From the NCBI GenBank assembly GCA_963781725.1, contig CAWAGV010000002.1, positions 558,001 through 622,000 of the forward strand: a stretch of DNA of 64,000 nucleotides, written 5' to 3'. Shown in pieces: positions 50,702 through 61,027 of the stretch (positions are counted from its first letter, which is position 1; each line of letters starts with the position of its first letter). Below the pieces are notes generated by a model. It saw only the letters and a list, made by a program, of their open reading frames with translations, did no database searches and was not told where the DNA came from. The translations under genes were made by a program, and so were the position numbers. This DNA comes from BOG-931 sp963781725. GTDB taxonomy: Bacteria; Pseudomonadota; Alphaproteobacteria; Rhizobiales; Xanthobacteraceae.

Positions 50702-53146
50702 TTAAGGCACTGTACTCCGGTTCAGAATGCCTGAGCGCCGCCAGGTCCATGCTGAATCCGGATTCCAGGAAAATGCCCAAGCGAGGAAATAAAATCCAAT
50801 CGCAAGCAAATATAAGAACGCAAATCCGAAATACATTGAATTGTATTCCATCAACCCACCAAACAGTGCCCCCATCAGATTGTAAGCAAGCGCGGTGGAG
50901 ATATTGACCCCGACTCTGCCGATCAGAGTCGAAAAAACAATGCCGGAAAAAAACAATGGGATAGTCAGCAAAACGCAAGCCACCATTGCGCTCGCCAAGG
51001 GCGAACTCAGGGCGATTAAATCATGATTGATCGCACAGGCATATCCAACGAGCAGGCTGACCAGTACTCCAAGATAGGCGGGCCCCGTCCGCCGGATTAC
51101 CGTCCACTGGACAATAAGGTTGGCGAAAAAAGCCATGACCAAAACTAAAACGATAGTCGCCGCAACGACGAACCAAGTGCCCCCGAGATGCAGCCCCAGT
51201 TCGGTAATAGCCTTGGTTTCCACGAGCATAAAGCCAGATCCAAGAAAGAAAAATGGCAAATAGCCGCGCTCGACCGGGTCGGTTAAGCCGATTGTCTTAC
51301 GCAAAAAAAAGTAACTGAGCAGCAACACCATTCCGAGCGCGATCGTGTAGCTGACAGGATACGTGCGCTTGATCATGTAGAAGAACGGCCAATCGTCGGT
51401 CGGAATACTGGTCACCGGATAGGGTTGCGCAAAATGGTCTGAAAGATCAGTGAAGCCGATAGCGGCGAACGCATTCGCGTCCGGCATTGTCACGTCACGA
51501 CCCTTCTGTGCAATGAAGGCCGTGGTTGTATTCGAATCAAAGCCCACACGAACCGCCAGCGGCTTTCCGGCGCCCGGTATATCCTGCAGAATATGCGACA
51601 ACTTGTAGCCTAACAATTCGTTCGGCAGAGCGAACGCGATAGACAGTACGCCATCGGGCTTTAGCAAGTTGAATGCTTCGGTAATCCCCTCACGCGTATA
51701 GACATAGGAATCTACACGCAGATTAGAGGCGTGGCTGAGCGCAGTATGAGAATCCAGCACGGCGTATATGATCAAGTCATATTGCTGATGCGTCGTGCGA
51801 AAGAAATTGCGGGCATCGTTGATGCTTAGCGTGACCCGGGGGTCGTCATACGGATGCTCAGGATGATAAGCTTTGCCAAGAGCAGCTATAGCCGGATCGA
51901 TCTCGATAGCGTCCACATGTGCCGCGCCCATGCGTAGCGCTGTCGCCACGTCGTTGCCGCTACCTGCGCCGACAATTGCGACGCGCTCGGGCTTTTTCTT
52001 GAAATTGTACGGAAATTCGTAATAGGCCCGGACATAACGGTCTTCGTCAAACTCGTGCTCACGGTTCCCTTCAGCCAGGTTGTAGACCTTTTGATAATAG
52101 AATCCGCCAGCCAGGATGTTCATCAGACCATCCGGTTTGGCCGTACGCTCCAGCAGTTGATACGGAGAATAAATCCGCTGGATTTCCGGCTGTACCGGCC
52201 AGGACAGGACAATGAGCAAAAAACAAAAGCTCGCAATTCCGACAGGCAGGCGCGCATCCCTCGACAAAACAAAAAATAGCAATACGCCGCCCACTGCGGT
52301 GAACCAGATTACCGGTGGCAGCCAGAACAGGCTCATGACAAACAGCGCCGCAACTCCAAGAATGCTGCCTACCAGATTGAGCCCATAAGCCTTCAGTGCA
52401 TTAGCGCTGAGAAGCAATTTGCCGCAGAGTTGACCGAGCGGATAACAAATACATGCGCAAAGAACGAAACTCATCGCCAAAAGCAAATACAGCGGCAGGC
52501 TTAGCCGAAGCAAAGTCAGCCAGTCGTATCTGTCCATCGCAACCATGACAGACGTTTGCTCCTGCATCGGGAGGGCTGAAAACGCGCCATTGTCCGCGCC
52601 GAGATCATAACGGAGCAGGACGATGATCCCGACGAACAAGGCAAGCATCGGCAACACAAGAGCAGGAGCGCACGGTTGTTTTTCTGCTACCGCATATCCC
52701 GCTCCCAAACCCAGAAAACAGGCCAGCAACGTGAAATTCTTGAAAAATGAAAACACCGGGAAGACCGATGCCATCCAGCGGATCATAACCAGCTCGAGGA
52801 GCAGGCTGACCATCGTCACCGCAACGATTAGTCTGATCTTCTCCTTTGTGCTTGAAGCAACAAATCCTGCCTCGAAGAGGCTGCCCATCAAACCGATCTG
52901 ACGCTCTAAGGGACGCGCGAGCCAACGGGGATAAATCATGACGACGAGCGCCGCGATTCCCAATGAGACGCGAATTGAGGTCAGAAACAGACTGGCTGTA
53001 TCGAATGTTTCACGTTCCAACTGCTGGCGAAATGCCAACATGGAATAGGTAAACACGAGGCTGCTTAGACAGATGCTGAAAAACCGGACGACTCTTTGAT
53101 TGACGTCTTCATTCGCATGCTGCGAACTTACGTATTGTATCGCCAT
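50702..53146 (-). CDS. Polytopic membrane protein with spermidine-synthase-like domain
   Basis: A protein of 814 residues, less GC-rich than its neighbours. About eight spans precede a cytosolic Rossmann domain (near residues 345-600) with VGAGSGNDVATALRMG and DAIEIDPAI, then DDPRVTLSINDAR, as in spermidine synthases. About six spans follow. In the usual catalytic place it has YDLIIYAVLDSHTA, so aminopropyl transfer is doubtful. Similar large membrane fusions are found in many bacteria without known substrate. Start placed at the ATG 53144-53146; an upstream GTG exists. It is convergent with the amidohydrolase, with a short gap. Confidence 0.78.
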   Translation of the reverse strand: MAIQYVSSQHANEDVNQRVVRFFSICLSSLVFTYSMLAFRQQLERETFDTASLFLTSIRVSLGIAALVVMIYPRWLARPLERQIGLMGSLFEAGFVASSTKEKIRLIVAVTMVSLLLELVMIRWMASVFPVFSFFKNFTLLACFLGLGAGYAVAEKQPCAPALVLPMLALFVGIIVLLRYDLGADNGAFSALPMQEQTSVMVAMDRYDWLTLLRLSLPLYLLLAMSFVLCACICYPLGQLCGKLLLSANALKAYGLNLVGSILGVAALFVMSLFWLPPVIWFTAVGGVLLFFVLSRDARLPVGIASFCFLLIVLSWPVQPEIQRIYSPYQLLERTAKPDGLMNILAGGFYYQKVYNLAEGNREHEFDEDRYVRAYYEFPYNFKKKPERVAIVGAGSGNDVATALRMGAAHVDAIEIDPAIAALGKAYHPEHPYDDPRVTLSINDARNFFRTTHQQYDLIIYAVLDSHTALSHASNLRVDSYVYTREGITEAFNLLKPDGVLSIAFALPNELLGYKLSHILQDIPGAGKPLAVRVGFDSNTTTAFIAQKGRDVTMPDANAFAAIGFTDLSDHFAQPYPVTSIPTDDWPFFYMIKRTYPVSYTIALGMVLLLSYFFLRKTIGLTDPVERGYLPFFFLGSGFMLVETKAITELGLHLGGTWFVVAATIVLVLVMAFFANLIVQWTVIRRTGPAYLGVLVSLLVGYACAINHDLIALSSPLASAMVACVLLTIPLFFSGIVFSTLIGRVGVNISTALAYNLMGALFGGLMEYNSMYFGFAFLYLLAIGFYFLAWAFSWNPDSAWTWRRSGILNRSTVP

Positions 53147-53285
53147 GTTGCCAAGCCGCTCACGCACTGGTTGCAGGCCTTCAACATGCGATAGAGTTGT
53201 GTAGAAAACGGAAACGAGCTTTAAGCGGATTTAATCAAAAATTAAAATTCGTTTTTTGCAATCCGCTCAGCCCGCCGGAAAAAGC

Positions 53286-54536
53286 TCAGGCATAGGCGAT
53301 GCGGGCGTGGCGGCGGAACAAGAGCCACAGCATGATCGCGCCATTGACCGCGTTCCAGGCCAGGCCGTTGAAGAACGCGGCCCGGTATGAGCCGCTCAGG
53401 TCATAGATGTAACCGGACAGCCAGCCGCCGAGCGCCATGCCGAACAGGCTCATCATCAGGACGACGCCGACCCGCGTGCCGACTTCCTTGGCCGGGAAAT
53501 ATTCTCGCACGATGATGGCGTAGCTCGGCACGATACCGCCCTGGAACAGGCCGAACAGCGCCGAGACGACGTACAGTGAAACCAGTCCGTCGTAGAGCAG
53601 ATAGAGCAGCAGCGCGACGCCCTGCAGCGCCGATCCCAGCATCAGCGTGGGCAGGCCGCCGACGCGGTCGGCGATAAATCCCGAACCGATGCGGCCGACA
53701 ATGCCAAACGCCATCATCAGCGCCAGCATGTCGGCGCCACGCGCCACGCCATAACCGAGGTCGCCGCAATAGGCGATGATGTGGACCTGCGGCATCGACA
53801 TCGCGACACAACAGCAGACTGAAGCCAACGCCAGCAGGATTTGCAGCGCTCCCGGCGAAAGGCCGAGCGCCGCCGGCAAACTGGTGCGCGATGCACCGCC
53901 GGCGCTCGGAACAGCCGCCGGCGCGCGCGACCGCAGCGTGGCAAAACCGATCAGCAGCATCGCCGCGCCGCAGAACAGCGCGATGCCGACATGGGTCTCG
54001 CGCCATCCGTAGGAACTAATGAACCGCTGCACGAGCGGCGGCCACACCGTCCCGGCAATGTAATTTCCGGCCGAGCACAGCGTCACCGCCACGCCGCGCC
54101 GGCGCACAAACCAGTTGGAAATGTCGGCCATCAGCGGACCGAACGTCACCGAGCTGCCGAACCCGATGACGGCGTGGGCCAGCGCGAAGACGACCAGGCT
54201 GCCCGCGCTCGCCGCTCCGAGATAACCGGCGCTGAGCGCAATCGCCCCAACTGTAAGCGGCCCCAATATTCCCAAAAGATCGAGGAGCCGGCCCATGATC
54301 ACGCCGCCGAGCGCAAAGCCCACCATCGCCAGCGTGAACGGCAGCGTGGCCTCGGCACGCGGAACCGCAAACTCCGCCTGCACCGCCGGCAATGACACGA
54401 CGACGGACCACATGCCGACCCCGCCGATCGTCGAGATCAGCATGGTGGCGGCAAGGCGGAACCATGCCTGCGCCGAATCCGGTACGGCTTCTCTACTGGC
54501 GCGCAGGGGTGGATGTATCCATCGGGCGAAACTCAC
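53286..54536 (-). CDS. MFS transporter (OFA/monocarboxylate-type)
   Basis: A protein of 416 residues with twelve spans. The first loop pattern is FALGGVIMGRLLDLLG, and later spans carry VIGFGSSVTFGPL and GFIADRVGG with YAIIVREYFP. It resembles the monocarboxylate or oxalate:formate antiporter branches. GTG at 54534-54536 has GAGG nine bases upstream and is the start I prefer; a TTG seven codons earlier keeps the frame open. It is 85 bases downstream of the acyl-CoA dehydrogenase gene on the same strand. Confidence 0.8.
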   Translation of the reverse strand: MSFARWIHPPLRASREAVPDSAQAWFRLAATMLISTIGGVGMWSVVVSLPAVQAEFAVPRAEATLPFTLAMVGFALGGVIMGRLLDLLGILGPLTVGAIALSAGYLGAASAGSLVVFALAHAVIGFGSSVTFGPLMADISNWFVRRRGVAVTLCSAGNYIAGTVWPPLVQRFISSYGWRETHVGIALFCGAAMLLIGFATLRSRAPAAVPSAGGASRTSLPAALGLSPGALQILLALASVCCCVAMSMPQVHIIAYCGDLGYGVARGADMLALMMAFGIVGRIGSGFIADRVGGLPTLMLGSALQGVALLLYLLYDGLVSLYVVSALFGLFQGGIVPSYAIIVREYFPAKEVGTRVGVVLMMSLFGMALGGWLSGYIYDLSGSYRAAFFNGLAWNAVNGAIMLWLLFRRHARIAYA

Positions 54537-54621
54537 CGACGTGAACCTCGCCGTCAATCCCGAGACTGTACGGCCGATGCCGAAGCAAGAACGTCCGCCC
54601 GGCGCCAGCGCGGCGGAATGA

Positions 54622-56299
54622 TCAGTTACTGCCGTCGAGCAATCGCCGCGCGATCACTTGGGCCTGGATCTCCGCGGCGCCCTCGAAAATATTGAGGATA
54701 CGGGCGTCGCAGAGCAGCCGCGAGACAGGGAATTCAAGGGCAAAACCGTTGCCGCCGTGGATTTGCACGGCATTGTCGGCGGCGGCCCACGCCACGCGCG
54801 CGGCGAGCAGCTTCGCCATGCCGGCTTCCAGATCGCAGCGCCGGCCGGAATCCTTCTGCCGCGCCGCGTAATAGGTGAGCTGCCGCGCGATCATGATCTC
54901 CACAGCCATCATGGCGAGCTTGTCGGCGACGCGCGGGAACGCCGCGATCGGCTGGCCGAATTGCACGCGCGCCATCGCGTAGCCGAGCCCCTGCTCCATC
55001 GCCGCCTGCGCCACGCCGATCGCGCGGGCCGCGGTCTGGATGCGCGCGGACTCGAATGTCGCCATGAGCTGCTTGAAGCCCAGGCCCTCGACGCCGCCGA
55101 GCAGATTCTCCGCCTTCACCGCAAAGCCGTCGAAAGCGATCTCATATTCCTTCATGCCGCGATAGCCGAGCACCTCGATTTCGCTGCCCGACATGCCGGC
55201 GACCGGAAAAGGATTGTTGTCGTCGCCGCGCGGTTTCTCCGCCAGCAGCATCGAGAGCCCGCGATAGCCGGTCTCCGCCGGATTGGTGCGGACCAGCAGC
55301 GTCATCAGATCGGCGCGGACCGGATGGGTGATCCAGGTCTTGTTGCCGTAGACTTTGTAGCTGTCGCGCTCCTTCACCGCGCGGGTTTTCAGCGACGCGA
55401 GATCGGATCCGGTATTCGGCTCGGTGAATACCGCGGTCGGCAGCACCTCGCCCGACGCGATCTTCGGCAGCCATTTGCGCTTCTGGTCTTCGGTGCCCGA
55501 ACCGAGGATCAGTTCGGCCGCGATCTCGGAGCGGGTGCCGAGCGAGCCGACGCCGATATAGCCGCGTGACAATTCCTCGGAGACGACACACATCGACTCC
55601 TTGCCGAGCCCCATGCCGCCGTATTCTTCGGGGATGGTGAGGCTGAACACGCCAAGCTCGGCCATCTGCGCGACGATATCGAGCGGGATGTACTGGTTCT
55701 TCAGGTGCCATTGGTGCGCCTGCGGCACCACCTGCCCGTCGGCGAATTTGCGCATTTCCTCGCGGATCGAGTTCGAGTGTCTCGTCGAGGCCGCAGGCGC
55801 CGACAGTGCCGTCCTGCCGCTCGCGCATCAACTCGGCAAGCCGCGCCCGATGCGGCGCCGTGTTGCCGGTGGAAATGAGATGATCGACGGCCGGAGTGAG
55901 GCGCGCAGCGGCTGCAGACGCGTTCAAGCCGAGATCGGCGAGCCGCACGATCTCGCCCTGGCTCATCGGAATGCCGCCGAGCATTTGCGCCATAAACTCG
56001 CCGGCGCCGATCCGAACCAGAAGCTCCTCGGTTTCGCCGAAAGCGCCGGCGGCCTGCATCCGCCCGGCATAGGCCGCGAGTTGCCGGATCGCTTCGGCAT
56101 AAGTCGCAAGCCAGGCAAGGCCGTGCGTCGCGCGCTGCTCGCGGTCGAGCAAACGCGCCGCGACGCGGCCGTCGGCCGTCACGCGCGCAGTCACGGTGCG
56201 GCGCGCATCGGCGAACAACGCCTCGGCGACAGCAACGGCTTCGTTCAAAACGGAATTCAAGTCATGGCCGGCGGGCTTCGGCGATACGGCAAGCGGCAT
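54622..56299 (-). pseudogene. mcd: (2S)-methylsuccinyl-CoA dehydrogenase, frameshifted as read
   Basis: The C-terminal frame (54622-55755) is an acyl-CoA dehydrogenase: EEYGGMGLGKE, FTEPNTGSD, YKVYGNKTWITHP, FESARIQTAAR and IHGGNGFALEFP. The N-terminal 180 residues of Mcd lie in the next frame (55142-56299, MPLAVSPKPAGHD.. to GLDETLE). Removing one base near 55766-55772 gives GLDETLELIREEMRKFADGQ. The long N-terminal extension and high motif identity favour Mcd of the ethylmalonyl-CoA pathway, which oxidises methylsuccinyl-CoA to mesaconyl-CoA and passes electrons to ETF. The joined length is about 559 residues. With ccr and meaA present, a sequence error is as likely as a true lesion. Confidence 0.82.
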
Positions 56300-56503
56300 G
56301 GCAGGCTCCGAAAGACTTTAAGCCGCCCGGACGGCTTTTCGAGTTTATGCGTGCACTGCACAAAAAGCCAACTTTTCCGCTTTTTTTGTGCGCAGGTGGC
56401 GCCGGGCGCCCGGACAGAAAACGACGGCAAAAACCCGCAATTCCTTGCCAAATATTAACCATTTTCGGCTTTGCTGACCTGCACAAATCCGCACGGTTGG
56501 CCC

Positions 56504-58492
56504 ATGTTCAGCGCAGAAATTTTCTCGAAAATGTCGGTGCGCGCCCGCATTGTCGTGCTGGCTGTCATCCCGGTGATCGGATTCCTTGCCATCGGGCTGG
56601 CCTACATGTCCGGTGACATCGAGGTCGGACGCGCCTTCGACAGCGTGCATCGCGACACCGAGGTCGCCGACGCCAGCCGCGATCTCAAAACCGGGCTTCT
56701 GATGATGCGCGCCGCCACTACCGAATTCGTGGCGCACCCGTCGGACGAAGAAGTTCACGATTTCGGCGAGGGCCAGGAGCTGGCGATCAAATCGCTCGGA
56801 CGCATCGCCGAAGCGCTGGGCAGCACCGACCAGGACGTGATCACTCCGCTGCGCATCACGGTGCGCGACCTCAAAGCCAGCTTCGAGAGCCTGGTGAACG
56901 AGCAGAAGGCGCTGGGGTTCACCGAGCACGACGGCATCAATGCCGATCTCAATGCCGCGAGCAGCGCCGTCGAAAAGATCATTCATGACGATTTGTCGTG
57001 GGTCGCCGACGTCGATACGTCACGGCTGCTGATGTCGCTCCTGACCATGCGCCGCGACGAGATCGAATACCGGCTGACCCGCGTGCGCACCGCCGAGAAG
57101 CACTTCCTCGACGAAGTGAAAAACTTCAACGCCTTGTTCGAATCGGTGGATGGCGCACCGGCGATGAAGCAGAAGCTCAACGAGCAAGTGAAGGCCTACA
57201 GCTTCACCTTCGCGCAATGGGTCGCGAGCACGGACAATATCGCGCCGCTGGTCGAGCTGATTGGGCACGATACCGAAAGCGTGTTGCCGGAAGCCGACAA
57301 GATCATCGCCTCGTCGCGCCAAAATGCCGACGACGCTTCGAATACGCTGGCCGCTTCGCGCGCCCGCATCCGCAATTTCATCACCTGGGTCGGTTTCGCG
57401 GTCGTGCTGATCGGGCTCGCCTGCAGCTGGCGGATCGGCCGCTCGATCACAAGTCCGCTGGAGGGGCTCGCAACCGCGATGAAGCGGCTGGCCGCAGGCG
57501 ACACCTCCGCCGCCATTCCGTCCGCCGCGTCTCACGATGAGATCGGCGCCATGGCGCGCACGGTCCTGGTGTTCCGCGACAACATGATCGAGCGCGAACG
57601 CCTGGCTTCAGTCGAGACCCAGGCCAATACCGCTCGCTTGCACCGCTCCGAATCCGTCGCGGCGATGATCGACAAATTCCGCGCCTCGATGGAACAGGCG
57701 CTGGCGCGCCTGCGCGAATCCGCCGGCCTGCTCGAAAATGCATCGAGCGGTCTCAATGTCTCGGCCGATTCCGTTTCGTCGGAAGCGCGCGACGCCGAGA
57801 ACAGTGTCGGCACGGCCGCGGTCAACGTCACGACGGTCGCAAGCTCCATCGAGGAGCTTGCGGCGTCGATCGGCGAGATTGCGTTGCAGGCGACCCGTTC
57901 CACCGAAGTCGCCGGCCGCGCGGTTGCGGAATCGAAACGGACCGTCATCACCATGACCGAGCTCGGCACCGCCGCCAACCGGATCGGCGAAGTCGTCGGC
58001 CTGATCCAGGCCATTGCCGGCCAGACCAACCTGCTCGCCCTCAACGCCACGATCGAAGCGGCCCGCGCCGGCGAGGCCGGCCGCGGCTTCGCCGTGGTCG
58101 CGACCGAAGTGAAATCGCTCGCCGCACAGACCGCGCGCGCCACCGAGGACATCGCTTCCCAGATCGGCTCGATCCAGTCGGCCACCGCCGATGCGGCGCA
58201 GGCGATCGAACAGGTGTCGTCGATCATCGACGATATGTCCGAGATCGCCGCCACCGTCGCCTGCACGGTCGAAGAGCAGAACAATGCAGTCGCCTCGATT
58301 GCCGACGGCGTCAATCGCGCCTCGGTGGAGGCCAAGACCGGTGCCGATGCGATGAGCCGGGTCGCCGGCGCGACCATCGGCGCCCGGGCAACGGCCGCCG
58401 ACGTCAAGTCGATGGCCGACGCGCTTGCTGTCGAAGCGCAAAACCTGCAAGGCGAAGTGCGCCGCTTCCTGGCCGAAGTGCAGGCGGCTTAA
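56504..58492 (+). CDS. Methyl-accepting chemotaxis protein
   Basis: A protein of 662 residues: membrane span 1 at about residues 14-35, a helical periplasmic sensing domain, span 2 at about 290-311, then a HAMP domain and a cytoplasmic signalling rod. The hairpin tip (IAGQTNLLALNATIEAARAG, about 502-522) is the universal contact for CheA and CheW. The ligand domain is Ala/Glu-rich four-helix type; the ligand is unknown. The start at 56504 begins the first span and has only a weak purine stretch upstream. Confidence 0.93.
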   Translation: MFSAEIFSKMSVRARIVVLAVIPVIGFLAIGLAYMSGDIEVGRAFDSVHRDTEVADASRDLKTGLLMMRAATTEFVAHPSDEEVHDFGEGQELAIKSLGRIAEALGSTDQDVITPLRITVRDLKASFESLVNEQKALGFTEHDGINADLNAASSAVEKIIHDDLSWVADVDTSRLLMSLLTMRRDEIEYRLTRVRTAEKHFLDEVKNFNALFESVDGAPAMKQKLNEQVKAYSFTFAQWVASTDNIAPLVELIGHDTESVLPEADKIIASSRQNADDASNTLAASRARIRNFITWVGFAVVLIGLACSWRIGRSITSPLEGLATAMKRLAAGDTSAAIPSAASHDEIGAMARTVLVFRDNMIERERLASVETQANTARLHRSESVAAMIDKFRASMEQALARLRESAGLLENASSGLNVSADSVSSEARDAENSVGTAAVNVTTVASSIEELAASIGEIALQATRSTEVAGRAVAESKRTVITMTELGTAANRIGEVVGLIQAIAGQTNLLALNATIEAARAGEAGRGFAVVATEVKSLAAQTARATEDIASQIGSIQSATADAAQAIEQVSSIIDDMSEIAATVACTVEEQNNAVASIADGVNRASVEAKTGADAMSRVAGATIGARATAADVKSMADALAVEAQNLQGEVRRFLAEVQAA

Positions 58493-58590
58493 GCTCATCC
58501 CCGTCTAGATAGCAGCGTAGCAAGTACCGCCCGCTTCCTGACGGCCGCGGGCTTCGCGCGCGACGTAGAATGCAGTATTTTGGATGAACC

Positions 58591-59457
58591 GTGCTTTCTG
58601 CAGAGGTTCCTTCCTTGAAAACCATCCGCCTCTGCTTTCGCGTCGCCCTGGATGCTTTCTATCGTTTCAATGCCGACGACGGCTGGGCGATCGCAAGCCA
58701 CATCGCGCTATCGTGCTTGATGTCGATGTTCCCGTTCCTGATCCTGGTCACGGCAATCGCCGGCTTCGTCGGCTCGACCGACCTTGCCGACGAAGTGGCG
58801 CGGATCATCATCTCGGCGTGGCCGCGGGAGGTCTCCGAAGGCATCGCCGGCGAGATTCACAGCGTGCTGACCACGGCGCGGGGTGACGTGCTGACCATCG
58901 GCGCCATCTTTGCGATCTACTTCGCATCGAGCGGCGTCGAGAGTCTGCGGATCGGGCTCAACCGCGCCTACGGCCTGGTCGATCCGCGGCCGTGGTGGCT
59001 CTGCCGGCTGGAATCGATCGGCTATGTCCTCGTTGCCGCGGTCGGCCTGCTCACCCTTTCGTTCCTGGTGGTGCTCGGCCCGCTGGCGTTCCGGGCGGCG
59101 CTGCTCTACCTGCCGTGGCTCGATCCGCTGGAAAATCACTACGACTTCGGCCGCATCGTCATCGCCACCGTGCTGCTGACGACATCGCTGTCGATCCTGC
59201 ATATGTGGCTGCCGGCGGGCCGCCGCCCGATCTACGCGGTCTGGCCGGGCATCGTTGCGACACTGGCGCTATGGCTGGCCTGCGGTTTCGCGTTCGGCCG
59301 CTACCTCAATGATTTTTCCTACGCTTACGTGACGTATTACGCCGGCCTTGCGTCGGCGATGATCGCTCTGGTGTTTCTATATTTCAGCGCCTGGATCTTC
59401 ATCTATGGCGGCGAGCTCAACGCCGCGATCATCCGCGAACGCGAGGATACGGCTTAA
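58591..59457 (+). CDS. YihY/virulence factor BrkB family membrane protein
   Basis: A protein of 288 residues with six spans and the family blocks DGWAIASHIALSCLMSMFPF, the central GLNRAYGLVDPRPWW segment and a C-terminal YASYAGLASAMIAL-like VTYYAGLASAMIALVFLYFSA. Members are UPF0761 proteins without an agreed function (once misnamed ribonuclease BN). GTG start at 58591, though a TTG ten codons later with GAGG upstream is also possible. It lies 98 bases after the chemotaxis gene. Confidence 0.87.
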   Translation: MLSAEVPSLKTIRLCFRVALDAFYRFNADDGWAIASHIALSCLMSMFPFLILVTAIAGFVGSTDLADEVARIIISAWPREVSEGIAGEIHSVLTTARGDVLTIGAIFAIYFASSGVESLRIGLNRAYGLVDPRPWWLCRLESIGYVLVAAVGLLTLSFLVVLGPLAFRAALLYLPWLDPLENHYDFGRIVIATVLLTTSLSILHMWLPAGRRPIYAVWPGIVATLALWLACGFAFGRYLNDFSYAYVTYYAGLASAMIALVFLYFSAWIFIYGGELNAAIIREREDTA

Positions 59458-59460
59458 GCG

Positions 59461-60741
59461 TCACCGGGCGTCTTGCGCCTCCAGCGCGTCCTCGAAATTG
59501 CGCAGTCCCGGACGCGGCGCGTTGACCAGCACCGCCATATTGCCGGGCTTGTGCCGATTGGTGCGCATCAATTCGTGGGCGTGGGGAATCTTGTCCCACG
59601 GAAACACATCGCTCATGCACGGGTCGATGCGCTGATCGAGCACGAACTGGTTGGCCGCGCTGGCCTGTTTCAAATGCGCAAAGTGCGAACCCTGAATCCG
59701 TTTCTGCCGCATCCACACATAGCGCGCATCGAATGTAATGTTGTAGCCGGTGGTGCCGGCGCAAAACACCACCATGCCGCCGCGCTTGACCACGAGGCAC
59801 GATACCGGAAATGTCGCCTCGCCCGGATGCTCGAACACGATGTCGATGTCGCGCTTGCCGGTGATGTCCCAGATCGCCTTGCCGAACCGCCGCGCCTCCT
59901 TGACCCAGGCGTCGTATTCTCCGGTGCCGACCTTCGGCATCTGGCCCCAGCACTTGAACTCGCTGCGGTTGATCACGCCCTTGGCGCCGAGATTGAAAAC
60001 GTATTCGGCTTTCGACTGATCGGACACGATGCCGATGGCGTTGGCGCCCGACGCGGCGACAAGCTGGATGCCGAATACGCCGAGACCGCCCGAGGCGCCC
60101 CAGATCAAGACATTGTCGCCGGGCTTGAGCGTGTGCGGCGAATGGCCGAACAGCATGCGGTACGCCGTCGCCAACGTGAGCGTGTAGCAGGCCGACTCTT
60201 CCCAGCTCAGATGCGCGGGCTTGCGCATCAATTGCCGCGACTGCACGCGGCAGAACTGTGCAAACGAGCCGTCGGGCGTCTCATAACCCCAAATGCGTTG
60301 CGACGGCGACAGCAAGGGATCGCCGCCGTTGCAGTCCTCGTCGTCGCCGTCGTCCTGATTGCAATGAACGATGACCTCATCGCCGATTTTCCAGCGACGC
60401 ACTTTCGAGCCGACCGCCCAAACCACGCCCGACGCATCGGAGCCCGCGATGTGAAACGGATGCTTGTGGCCGTCGAGCGGCGAAACCGGAATGCCGAGAC
60501 CGGCCCACACGCCGTTGTAATTGACGCCGCCAGCCATGACGTAGACCAGCACTTCGTCTTCGGCGATCGGCCAGGTCGGCACCACCTCGCTTTGCATGGC
60601 TTTTTCCGGCGGCCCGTGACGCTCCTTGCGGATCGCCCACGCATGCATGTTTGCCGGCACGTAGCCGAGCGGCGGAATTTCACCGATGCCGTAAAGGTCC
60701 TTCAGCGGCGCGGCTGATGGTTTGATCTGTGCGACGGCCAT
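59461..60741 (-). CDS. ccr: Crotonyl-CoA carboxylase/reductase
   Basis: A protein of 426 residues, the family length. It reductively carboxylates crotonyl-CoA with NADPH and CO2 to give ethylmalonyl-CoA, the key step of the ethylmalonyl-CoA pathway. It is a medium-chain reductase: GVNYNGVWAGLG, HIAGSDASGVVWAVG, LIWGASGGLGVFGIQL (NADPH), and the C-terminal VVFCAGTTGYNITFDARY, with HNQDDGDDED-like CNQDDGDDEDCNGGDP typical of Ccr. GGGAGG just upstream fixes the ATG at 60739-60741. Confidence 0.96.
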   Translation of the reverse strand: MAVAQIKPSAAPLKDLYGIGEIPPLGYVPANMHAWAIRKERHGPPEKAMQSEVVPTWPIAEDEVLVYVMAGGVNYNGVWAGLGIPVSPLDGHKHPFHIAGSDASGVVWAVGSKVRRWKIGDEVIVHCNQDDGDDEDCNGGDPLLSPSQRIWGYETPDGSFAQFCRVQSRQLMRKPAHLSWEESACYTLTLATAYRMLFGHSPHTLKPGDNVLIWGASGGLGVFGIQLVAASGANAIGIVSDQSKAEYVFNLGAKGVINRSEFKCWGQMPKVGTGEYDAWVKEARRFGKAIWDITGKRDIDIVFEHPGEATFPVSCLVVKRGGMVVFCAGTTGYNITFDARYVWMRQKRIQGSHFAHLKQASAANQFVLDQRIDPCMSDVFPWDKIPHAHELMRTNRHKPGNMAVLVNAPRPGLRNFEDALEAQDAR

Positions 60742-61027
60742 GACAGCCTCCCGGTTGAACCGGCGACCGCGGCGGCCAGCGCCGCGATGGACTTCCGATA
60801 GTCTGCCGTAGTTTATGTTGCAGTGCAATAAATACTTGGTCGAACACACCGTTTGTGTGGATTGGCCCGGTAATCGCCGGCTGGCTGGCCGCAGCCCGCG
60901 AAGCGCTTCGTGCGCACCTTTCCGGCCGGGAACGCCGACCGCTGGAGCCCTTTGGCAAAGCCATTTAAGGGTTCTTCAAGGCCGCCGCGGCTAGCTTTGC
61001 GCCATCGCAAGCGAGGCTGCGCCGCGG

